Assembly (NCBI GenBank): GCA_963725175.1
Contig: CAVRXH010000006.1
Location: 5,704,001-5,768,000, forward strand
Reading direction: 5' to 3'
Source: DASUBV01 sp963725175
GTDB taxonomy: Bacteria; Actinomycetota; Actinomycetes; Streptosporangiales; Streptosporangiaceae
DNA length: 64,000 nt
Shown here: positions 56,430 to 64,000 of the stretch, piece by piece
How the letters are laid out: every line of letters starts with the position of its first letter
Position numbering within the stretch: the stretch's first letter is position 1
Made by a program: the position numbers and the translations under genes
Notes under the pieces: model-generated
What the model was told of the DNA's origin: nothing
What the model saw: the letters and a program-made list of their open reading frames with translations, nothing else
The model's database searches: none

Positions 56430-57037
56430 GACAGTCTCCGCGGGCGGGAATTGGCGGGCAGCGAATCGGCGGGCAGCTCGGCGCCGAGCCGGGCCAGCGC
56501 CCGGTGCAGCGTCGAGCGGACGGTGCTGCCGGCGATGCCCAGCAGCTCGGCGATGGCCTCATCAGGCTCGCCCAGGTAATAGCGGAGCACCAGTACCTCG
56601 CGCTGCCGGTGCGGCAGCCGGGTCACCGCGGCGAGCACCGCGCGGCGGCCCTCGCCGGCCAGCGCCGCCGACTCGGCGGAGCCGGCCTCGGGGTCCGCCG
56701 GCCCGGCCAGCTCGCCGTCCGCCGGGCCGCCAGTGGGCTCGAGGGCGGGCCGGCGGCGGGACTTGCGTATCTCGGTCCGGCAGCCGTTCAGCACGCAGGA
56801 GCGCAGGTAGGGCAGGGCCTTGCCGGGATCGGCGAGCTTGGCCCAGCGCAGGTAGAGACCGCAGAAGGCGTCGTGCACGACATCCTCGGCGCCCTGCCGG
56901 TCGCCGAGCATCACGTGCGCCATCCGGGTCAGGCCGAGCGCGTGCGCCCGGTACAGGTCGGTCACGGCGGCGGCCGCGCCGCCCGGCGGCCGGTCCGCCG
57001 CGAGGGCCGCGAGGACGTCTGAGGGTTGGCTATCCAC
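56426..57037 (-). CDS. SigE-family ECF RNA polymerase sigma factor
   Basis: A 203-aa ECF sigma factor. Region 2: LYRAHALGLTRMAHVMLGDR then AEDVVHDAFCGLYLRWAKL. Region 4: TRLPHRQREVLVLRYYLGEP followed by AIAELLGIAGSTVRSTLHRA. A linker of about 30 residues rich in Pro/Gly/Ala separates the two. Translationally coupled to the propeller protein by an ATGA overlap. The same architecture as the pair at 40.8-42.3 kb. Inducing signal unknown. Confidence 0.9.
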   Translation of the reverse strand: MDSQPSDVLAALAADRPPGGAAAAVTDLYRAHALGLTRMAHVMLGDRQGAEDVVHDAFCGLYLRWAKLADPGKALPYLRSCVLNGCRTEIRKSRRRPALEPTGGPADGELAGPADPEAGSAESAALAGEGRRAVLAAVTRLPHRQREVLVLRYYLGEPDEAIAELLGIAGSTVRSTLHRALARLGAELPADSLPANSRPRRLS

Positions 57038-57214
57038 TTATCAGAGACTCTCCGGGGGCCGGATTTGCTGCTCGGTTTCCGGGGGCAGCCTGGCGGCGGC
57101 GTCACCGGCAGCCGGCCAGCCTCGATAGGCTCGCAGCGAGGGGCCGCGAAGGCCACGGATTACTGAGCTGCCTGGCACACGGGCTGCCGGGCGGCACTTT
57201 TAGGAGAGCATGCA

Positions 57215-59903
57215 GTGCCGAAGCTCGTCTATGACTTCACCGAAGGCAACAAGGACCTGAAGGACCTGCTGGGCGGCAAGGGCGCCAACCTGGCCGAGAT
57301 GACCAACCTGGGGCTGCCAGTACCCGCCCGGTTTCGTTATTACCACCGATGCCTGCCGCCACTACCTGCAGACCGGAGCGATCCCTGACGGCCTGGAGGC
57401 TGAGGTCAGCGAGCACTTGCGGAAGCTGGAAGAGGCGATGGGCAGACGGCTGGGCGACCCGGCCGACCCGCTGCTGGTCAGTGTCCGCTCCGGGGCCAAG
57501 TTCTCCATGCCGGGCATGATGGAGACCGTGCTGAACATCGGCCTGTCCGATGAGTCGGTGCACGGCCTGGCCAAGCAGGCGGGCAGCGAGCGGTTCGCCT
57601 GGGACTCCTACCGGCGGCTGATCCAGATGTTCGGCAAGACCGTGCTGGACATCGAGGGCGAGGCGTTCGAGCACGCCATCGACGCCGCCAAGCAGGCCAA
57701 GGGCACCCGCCACGACCTGGACCTGGACGCCGAGGACCTGAAGGCGCTTGTCGACACCTTCAAGGGCATCGTCCGCGAGCACACCGGCCGGGACTTCCCC
57801 CAGGCCCCGCGCGAGCAGATGGACCTGGCCGTCAACGCCGTGTTCAACTCCTGGAACGCCGACCGGGCCATCCTGTACCGGCGGCAGGAGCGCATCCCCA
57901 CCGACCTGGGCACCGCCGTCAACGTGGTCACCATGGTCTTCGGCAACCTGGGCATGGACTCCGGCACCGGGGTGGCCTTCACCCGTGACCCCGGCACCGG
58001 CCAGCAGGGCGTCTACGGCGACTACCTGCAGAACGCCCAGGGCGAGGACGTGGTGGCGGGCATCCGCAACACCGTGCCGCTGCAGGACCTGGAGAAGATC
58101 GACGCCAAGTCCTACACCCAGCTCATGGAGATCATGTCCACGCTGGAGGGCCACTACAAGGACCTGTGCGACATCGAGTTCACGATCGAGCGCGGCAAGC
58201 TGTGGATGCTCCAGACCCGGGTCGGCAAGCGCACCGCGGCGGCCGCGTTCCGGATCGCCGTCCAGCTCGTCGAGCAGGGCATGATCGACCTGGACGAGGC
58301 GCTGCGCCGGGTCAGCGGCGACCAGCTCGCCCAGCTCATGTTCCCCCGGTTCGACGCCAAGACCGACGTCAAGCGGATCGCCAAGGGCATCAGCGCGTCG
58401 CCGGGCGCGGCGGTCGGCAAGGCCGTGTTCGACTCGGGCCGGGCCGTCGAGCAGGCCGCCGCCGGGCAGCCGGTGATCCTGGTCCGCCGCGAGACCAACC
58501 CGGATGACCTGCACGGCATGATCGCCGCCAGGGGCATCCTGACCAGCCGGGGCGGCAAGACCAGCCACGCGGCCGTGGTCGCCCGCGGCATGGGCAAGAC
58601 CTGCGTCTGCGGCGCCGACGAGCTCCAGGTCGACGTGCCGGGCCGCAAGTTCACCCTGGCCGACGGCACCGTCGTCAGCGAGGGCGACATGATCTCCATC
58701 GACGGCTCGTCCGGCGCCGTCTACCTGGGCGAGGTCCCGGTCGTCGACTCCCCGGTGGTGGAGTACTTCGAGGGCGGGCTCGACCCGTCAGCCGACGAGC
58801 TGGTCGGCGCGGTGCACGCGATCATGCAGCACGCCGACGCCCAGCGCCGTCTCAAGGTGCGGACCAACGCCGACAACGGCGAGGACTCCGCCAGGGCCGT
58901 CCGGTTCGGCGCCCAGGGCATCGGCCTGACCAGGACCGAGCACATGTTCCTCGGCGACCGGCGGCAGCTCGTGGAGAACCTGATCCTGGCCGAGGACGAG
59001 GCCGGCCGCCAGGCCGCGCTCGACGCCCTGGAGCCGCTGCAGCGCGGCGACTTCGTGGAGATCCTGGAGGCCATGGACGGGCTTCCGGTGACCATCCGGC
59101 TGCTCGACCCGCCGCTGCACGAGTTCCTGCCCGACCTCACCGAGCTGTCGGTCAAGATCGCGCTGGCCGGCGACAGCGCCACCGAGAAGGACCGCACCCT
59201 GCTGGAGGCCGTCAGGCGGCTGCACGAGCAGAACCCGATGCTCGGCCTGCGCGGCGTCCGGCTCGGCCTGGTCATCCCCGGCCTGTACGCGATGCAGGTC
59301 CGGGCGATCGCGCATGCGGCGGCCGACCGGGTGAAGGCCGGCGGCGACCCCCAGCCGGAGATCATGATCCCGCTGGTCGGCGCCGTCCAGGAACTGGAGG
59401 CCGCCCGCGAGGAGACCGAGCGGGTGCTCGCGGAGGTCGCGGAGGAGACCGGCACCCGGGTGCATACCCTCATCGGCACGATGATCGAGGTGCCCAGGGC
59501 CGCGCTCACCGCCGGGCAGATCGCCCAGGCCGCGCAGTTCTTCTCGTTCGGCACCAACGACCTCACCCAGATGGGCTGGGGCTTCAGCCGTGACGACGTG
59601 GAGGGCTCGTTCTTCGGCCGCTACATCGACCTGGGCGTATTCGGCGTCTCGCCGTTCGAGACGCTGGACGCCGAGGGCATCGGCCGCCTGGTCAAGATCG
59701 CGGTGGAGGAAGGCCGGGCCGCCAGGCCCGACCTGAAGATCGGCGTCTGCGGCGAGCACGGCGGCGACCCCGAGTCGGTGCACTTCTTCCACGGCGCGGG
59801 CCTGGACTACGTGTCCTGCTCGCCGTTCCGGGTCCCGGTGGCCCGGCTGGAGGCCGGCCGCGCGTCGGTGCTGGAGGCGGTCGGGGGCAGCGACAGCCGG
59901 TGA
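57215..59903 (+). CDS. ppdK: Pyruvate, phosphate dikinase, frameshifted near the N-terminus
   Basis: An enzyme of about 895 aa interconverting pyruvate, ATP and Pi with PEP, AMP and PPi. It starts MPKLVYDFTEGNKDLKDLLG (GTG 57215 after AGGAGAG). One extra C near 57320 shifts the frame; corrected it reads LPVPPGFVITTDACRHYL. Later features: the swivelling phosphohistidine domain GGKTSHAAVVARGMGKTCVC, then EHMFLGDRR and the C-terminal PEP/pyruvate barrel with SFGTNDLTQMGWGFSRDD and CGEHGGDPESV. The dgt start overlaps its stop (GTGA). Confidence 0.93.
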
Positions 59904-61132
59904 CCCCGGGTTACGGCGGCCCGGCCACCGCGCGCTGGGCCGCCGAGGGCAGTACCGCCGAAGCGGGCAGTACCGCCGAAGCGGGCAGCGGGCGCGGTCC
60001 TTTCGTCAAGGACCGTGCCCGCGTCCTGCATAGCGCCGCCCTGCGGCGGCTCGCCGCCAAGACGCAGGTGGTCGCCGTCGGTTCTGGCGACTTCCCGCGC
60101 ACCCGGCTGACGCACTCCCTGGAGTGCGCGCAGATCGGCAGGGAGATGGGCGCCGCGCTCGGCTGCGACCCCGACCTGGTCGACGCCGCCTGCCTGGCGC
60201 ATGACCTCGGGCACCCCCCGTTCGGCCACAACGGCGAGTTCGCGCTGGCTCAGGTCGCGGCGGGCTGCGGCGGGTTCGAGGGCAACGCGCAGAGCCTGCG
60301 GCTGCTGACCCGCCTGGAGGCCAAGGTGCCGGGCGCGGGGCTGAACCTGACCAGGGCGACCCTGGACGCCACGCTCAAGTACCCGTGGCTCGGCCAGGGC
60401 AGCGGCAAGTACGGCGCCTACCCAGACGACGCCGCCGTGTTCGCCTGGATCAGGGACGGCGCTCCGGACCGGCCGTGCCTGGAGGCACAGGTCATGGACT
60501 GGGCCGATGACGTCGCCTACTCCGTGCACGACCTGGAGGACGGCGTGCACGCCGGGCTGATCAGGCTGCCCGAGCTGGCCGACGGCGCCGAGCGGGACGC
60601 CATCGCGGAACTGGCCGCCAGCGGGTACTGCCGTCCCGGCGAGGCCGGCCCCGCCGAGCTGCGCGAGATCCTCGACGAGCTGCTGGCCCCGGAGTTCTGG
60701 CCGCGCCGCTTCGACGGCGGCCCGGCCGCCGTGGCGGCGCTCAAGCAGCTCACCAGCGACCTGATCGGCCGGTTCTGCCAAGCCGCGCAGCGGGCTACCC
60801 GCCCGCCCGGCGCGCCGCCGCTGACCAGGTACGACGCCGGGCTGACCGTGCCCAGGCGGCAGCGGCTTGAGTGCGCGCTGCTCAAGGCCGTGACCGACCG
60901 GTACGTGATGGGCAGGCCGGGGGCCGCGGCCGCCCAGGCCCGCGAGCGGCAGGTCATCGGGGAGCTGGCCGCCGCGGTGCTGGCCGGCGCGCCCGGCACC
61001 CTGGATCCGATGTTCGCCGCCGCGTTCGGGCTGGCCTGCGACGACGCCGCGCGGCAGCGCGTGGTGATCGACCAGGTCGCCTCGCTTACCGACACCTCGG
61101 CCATCACCTGGCACCAGCGCCTGTGCTCGTGA
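59900..61132 (+). CDS. dgt: Deoxyguanosinetriphosphate triphosphohydrolase-like dNTPase
   Basis: A 410-aa HD-domain enzyme hydrolysing dNTPs to deoxynucleosides and triphosphate. Core motifs: VLHSAALRRLAAKTQV, TRLTHSLECAQIGREMG (first His), and the HD pair ACLAHDLGHPPFGHNGE. MDWADDVAYSVHDLEDGV carries the last Asp. The N-terminus contains a duplicated GSTAEA hexapeptide from an 18-bp DNA repeat. Usually dnaG follows in actinobacteria; here a flavoprotein gene does. Confidence 0.93.
   Translation: MTPGYGGPATARWAAEGSTAEAGSTAEAGSGRGPFVKDRARVLHSAALRRLAAKTQVVAVGSGDFPRTRLTHSLECAQIGREMGAALGCDPDLVDAACLAHDLGHPPFGHNGEFALAQVAAGCGGFEGNAQSLRLLTRLEAKVPGAGLNLTRATLDATLKYPWLGQGSGKYGAYPDDAAVFAWIRDGAPDRPCLEAQVMDWADDVAYSVHDLEDGVHAGLIRLPELADGAERDAIAELAASGYCRPGEAGPAELREILDELLAPEFWPRRFDGGPAAVAALKQLTSDLIGRFCQAAQRATRPPGAPPLTRYDAGLTVPRRQRLECALLKAVTDRYVMGRPGAAAAQARERQVIGELAAAVLAGAPGTLDPMFAAAFGLACDDAARQRVVIDQVASLTDTSAITWHQRLCS
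59947..59982 (+). repeat. 18-bp in-frame tandem duplication in the dgt N-terminus
   Basis: Two identical head-to-tail copies of an 18-bp unit (59947-59964 and 59965-59982) encode GSTAEA twice in the poorly conserved N-terminal region, ahead of the HD domain. A recent slippage event without frame change. Confidence 0.85.
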
Positions 61133-61202
61133 TGACTGCCGGGCTGGCCGCCGCGCCGATAACGTAGGACAGGGGCCTACCGCCGTCGGAAGGGGCGCGT
61201 CC

Positions 61203-62429
61203 ATGCCGTCAGGGCAGAGCTTTGTCATCGTCGGGGCCAGTCTGGCCGGGGCTAAGGCCGCGCAGGCACTGCGCGACGAGGGCTTCGAGGGCACCGTGGT
61301 GCTGATCGGCGCGGAGCATGAGCACCCCTACGAGCGGCCGCCGCTTTCCAAGGGCCTGCTGCTCGGCAAGGAGGAGCGCAGCTCGGTCTTCGTGCACGAG
61401 CCCGACTGGTACGACGAGCACGACGTGGACCTGCGGCTGGGCACCAGGGTCACCTCCATCGACCGGGCGGCCCGCCAGGTCAGGCTGGAAGACGGCTCCG
61501 TCACCGGCTACGACAAGCTGCTGCTCGCCACCGGCGCCTCGCCGCGCCGCCTGCCGGTGCCGGGCGCGGACCTGGGCGGGGTGCTCTACCTGCGCACCCT
61601 GGACGACAATGCGGCGCTTGGCGCCGCGCTGCGCGACGGCGCCCAGGTGGTCGTCGCCGGCGCCGGCTGGATCGGCCTTGAGGTCACCGCCGCGGCCGTG
61701 CAGGACGGCTGCTCAGTGACCGTCGTGGAGCCCGACCCCGCGCCGCTGCACCGGTCGCTCGGCCCCGAGCTCGGCGCGGTCTTCGGCGCCCTGCATGCCA
61801 GCCACGGCGTCACCTTCCGGCACGGCGAGGGCATCGCCGAGCTGCGCGGCGAGGGCGGCCAGGTCCGCGAGGCCGTCACCTCCTCAGGCGCCGTGCTCCC
61901 CGCCGACGTGGTCGTGGTCGGCATCGGCGCCGCGCCGAACGCCTCGCTGGCCGCCGACGCCGGCCTGGAGGTCGAGAACGGCGTGCTGGTGGACGGCGCG
62001 CTGCGTACCTCCGACCCGGACATCTTCGCCGCCGGCGACGTGGCGAACGTGCTGCACCCGCTGCTGCGCCGCCGGATCCGCGTCGAGCACTGGGCCAACG
62101 CGCTGAACGGCGGCCCCGCGGCAGCCCGTTCCATGCTCGGCCAGGACGTCAGCTACGACCGGGTGCCCTACTTCTTTAGCGATCAGTACGACCTCGGCAT
62201 GGAGTGCGCTGGCGTGCCCGAGCCCGGCAGCTACGACCAGGTGGTCTACCGCGGCGACCCGAAGTCGCTGGAGTTCGTCGCGTTCTGGCTGCTGGGCGGC
62301 TCCGTGGCGGCCGGCATGAACGTCAACGTGTGGGACGTGCAGGACGACATCCAGGCGCTGATCCGCTCGTCCGGCACCGTCGACACCGCCCGGCTGGCCG
62401 ACCCCGGCGTGCCGCTCAGCGAGATCTAG
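61203..62429 (+). CDS. FAD/NAD(P)-dependent ferredoxin/rubredoxin reductase-like protein
   Basis: A 408-aa flavoprotein of the pyridine-nucleotide disulfide oxidoreductase class 1-like (BphA4/rubredoxin reductase) group. FAD motif: FVIVGASLAGAKAAQALRDE. NAD(P) motif: VVVAGAGWIGLEVTAAAVQ. FAD-contact TSDPDIFAAGDVANV. The C-terminal reductase domain has VPYFFSDQYDLGMECAG. No redox-active CxxxxC, so it reduces a ferredoxin or similar carrier. Partner not in the window. Its last 14 bp overlap the convergent UDPGP gene. Confidence 0.9.
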   Translation: MPSGQSFVIVGASLAGAKAAQALRDEGFEGTVVLIGAEHEHPYERPPLSKGLLLGKEERSSVFVHEPDWYDEHDVDLRLGTRVTSIDRAARQVRLEDGSVTGYDKLLLATGASPRRLPVPGADLGGVLYLRTLDDNAALGAALRDGAQVVVAGAGWIGLEVTAAAVQDGCSVTVVEPDPAPLHRSLGPELGAVFGALHASHGVTFRHGEGIAELRGEGGQVREAVTSSGAVLPADVVVVGIGAAPNASLAADAGLEVENGVLVDGALRTSDPDIFAAGDVANVLHPLLRRRIRVEHWANALNGGPAAARSMLGQDVSYDRVPYFFSDQYDLGMECAGVPEPGSYDQVVYRGDPKSLEFVAFWLLGGSVAAGMNVNVWDVQDDIQALIRSSGTVDTARLADPGVPLSEI

Positions 62430-64000
62430 CCATTGAGGGTGCCTCGCCGAATGCCAGTTCATCGCCAGCACGCGCAGCGTCGTCCAGAAACCTCTGTGCG
62501 AAACTGATATCGGCTTTCGTTTTGAGTGGCAGGTAGGCTCCTCGCCGGCCCTGCACGAGCGCTCGAGCAGTCAACAGCGGCGTTATGCCCTCCAGTATCC
62601 GCAGGATCTCTGGCAGGGGCTGGAAGACCTGGATAGCTTCCTGGCTTTCCTGAGCGCCCGCCTTAACGATCTTACGCTCGGCATAGAGCGGCAGAGTTCC
62701 GCGGACCCTGCCAACATGATGCGCGCGCTCCTCTGGGCTGCCGGGAGGAAAGATACGGGTAAGGGCCGATGCTCTCAGGTACATCTGATTGGTATTGAGA
62801 AACGGGTAGTCTCCCGTGTCGCCGCCTACCGCTGCGCCGTCAATTACCACTGCGCGCCAGCCCTGGGCGGTCTGGATTTCGCCGAGGAAGCCGCCGCTGT
62901 CGGGCACTGGATGCCGGTCCGCGGTCGAGTGTCTGTCGACTGGATGGCCGTACTCGTCAATACACCAGCCTGTCCTGTCGCCTCGGACCTCGATCTTCCG
63001 GCCGTTGTTCTCAATCCAGCCACGATAACCAGCGGGCGCCGCGAGGACGACGGCGTCAATATCGGGACGCCGTTGCATGTACCCAACCAGCTCGGGATCG
63101 AGCCGGAATCCAATGTCATCAGAATTGGCGATGGCGATGAAATTGATTCCAGCTCGGATCCAGGTGTCCATAACCCCGCTAATAACGAAGCTGGAGATCA
63201 GGCCGAGCGTGCCCGCCGACTTGAGATTCGGACTGCCGTCCTCGCTCCGGAGTACGAAGTCTTCCAGGAAAATCGGGGCCAAGGGGTCGGCTGGCTTCTG
63301 CAGGCTGGCGGCATTAAAACGATACAGCTCGGGCTGAGCGATCAGCGTGACGTCCATGCCTGCCGCGCCATTGTCAGCGGCCCAGGCAGTTACCCCGGCC
63401 CGGGTAGCCCCTGAAGTCGTGATGGCAACTCGCACCTGGCCGCCCGTTGCCGCCGACCAGTGGCGGGCATTGGCCAGGCGGATATCCAGGGCGCAAACCT
63501 CTCGGCCCTCGGCCCGGAAAACTGGTGCCAGTGCCTTGTGCCGACGCGGATCGGACTCCGGGAGGTCATATCCACCGAAACGGCCCCCGGTACCAGCCGC
63601 GGGCACCAACAGCCCTACCCGGCTGCTGGCTATCAGTTCTAGGCCGACACTGCCGTCGGTCGCGCGGACAACCGATCGGCGATCACCAACAGTGACTGTC
63701 GGACGCCTGGTCTCTGCGACAGCCGAGAACGCCGCGGCATCACCGCTGACCGCGCGCAGCGAGCGGGCGCTGTCCATCAGCCTCGACGGAGTTACCCCGG
63801 CTGCGAAGTCGTTAGGCTGACCGAAAATCGGCGGAAATAGCGATGTGATCATTGCGACGCAGTCGCCGAGCCGCAGCCCTTGGGTGCGCTCGCTGAGCCG
63901 CAACTCGGTACCGGAGATCCTGACGACTGGATCGTTGAGCAGGATGCTTGCCAGTTCGTCGCCCGTGTAGCCGAGCCGATCAAGTTCCGCGCGGAGCAGG
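62416..64000 (-). CDS. UDPGP-family UTP--sugar-1-phosphate uridylyltransferase-like protein (5' end beyond window)
   Basis: A C-terminal fragment of at least 528 codons, open to the right edge. The nucleotide-binding loop is LLVPAAGTGGRFGGYD with a downstream lysine (RRHKALAPVF). Uridylyltransferase-like segments are NLKSAGTLGLISSFVISGVM and FIAIANSDDIGFRLDPELVG. The glycine loop differs from classical UGPases (A-G-T-G-G-R versus G-G-x-G-T-x-x-G), so the sugar and nucleotide are uncertain. Base composition is clearly lower in GC than all other genes here, with many A/T-ending codons, suggesting acquisition. No start is visible; the preceding frame reads LLRAELDRLGYTGDELASIL. Confidence 0.75.
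   Translation of the reverse strand, partial: LLRAELDRLGYTGDELASILLNDPVVRISGTELRLSERTQGLRLGDCVAMITSLFPPIFGQPNDFAAGVTPSRLMDSARSLRAVSGDAAAFSAVAETRRPTVTVGDRRSVVRATDGSVGLELIASSRVGLLVPAAGTGGRFGGYDLPESDPRRHKALAPVFRAEGREVCALDIRLANARHWSAATGGQVRVAITTSGATRAGVTAWAADNGAAGMDVTLIAQPELYRFNAASLQKPADPLAPIFLEDFVLRSEDGSPNLKSAGTLGLISSFVISGVMDTWIRAGINFIAIANSDDIGFRLDPELVGYMQRRPDIDAVVLAAPAGYRGWIENNGRKIEVRGDRTGWCIDEYGHPVDRHSTADRHPVPDSGGFLGEIQTAQGWRAVVIDGAAVGGDTGDYPFLNTNQMYLRASALTRIFPPGSPEERAHHVGRVRGTLPLYAERKIVKAGAQESQEAIQVFQPLPEILRILEGITPLLTARALVQGRRGAYLPLKTKADISFAQRFLDDAARAGDELAFGEAPSMARSR

Overview
The window is very GC-rich (roughly 70% or more by eye), densely packed, and carries a conserved actinobacterial gene order. 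DUF3046-recA-recX-rny-miaB-miaA-dapF-hflX is followed by holA/rpsT-lepA-hemW-hrcA-dnaJ-rsmE-HIT-phoH-ybeY-CNNM/CorC protein-era-recO-uppS-glyS-ppdK-dgt. Mycothiol-type DinB-like proteins, SigE-family sigma factors with membrane partners, DUF222-HNH proteins, DUF1707/DUF4190 proteins and an actinobacterial sulfur leader peptide all point to Actinomycetota, most likely a Streptosporangiales-like soil lineage (inference). No rRNA, tRNA, CRISPR array, complete IS element or prophage was seen.

Layout. 1-2.9 kb: small accessory genes. 2.2-6.4 kb: a sulfite-reduction operon on the minus strand: leader peptide, siroheme sulfite reductase, a 58-aa zinc ribbon, a fused siroheme synthase and a sirohydrochlorin chelatase. 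The four structural genes are chained by 4-nt ATGA overlaps, so the enzyme is made with the pathway for its own cofactor. 6.6-18.5 kb: recombination, RNA-turnover and tRNA-modification core genes, with an SOS box before recA. 18.5-20.2 kb: a module of a ribbon-helix-helix protein, a DUF4097 protein and a small protein, preceded by seven repeats of a 9-bp near-palindrome, most of them spaced exactly 22 bp. 20.2-26.1 kb: a glycolate-to-malate operon (aceB-glcD-glcE-glcF). 26.3-31 kb: hflX, an amidohydrolase and a DUF222-HNH gene. 31-51.6 kb: translation, heat-shock and ribosome-maturation genes, with a CIRCE element before hrcA. 51.5-62.4 kb: glyS, a second sigma-factor module, ppdK, dgt and a ferredoxin-reductase-like flavoprotein. 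62.4-64 kb: a UDPGP-family nucleotidyltransferase of clearly lower GC that runs off the right edge and may have been acquired.

Data quality. At least thirteen genes, including normally indispensable ones (uppS, hrcA, hemW, ppdK), are split by single-base frameshifts, seventeen in all. Most are one extra or missing G/C in a short G/C run. Homology continues in register on both sides, so they look like sequencing or assembly indels rather than real decay. I give each such gene as one feature spanning all fragments.

The strongest leads for new biology are the phased operator array with its RHH/DUF4097 module, and a 47-bp near-perfect palindrome inserted in frame within the siroheme synthase gene.
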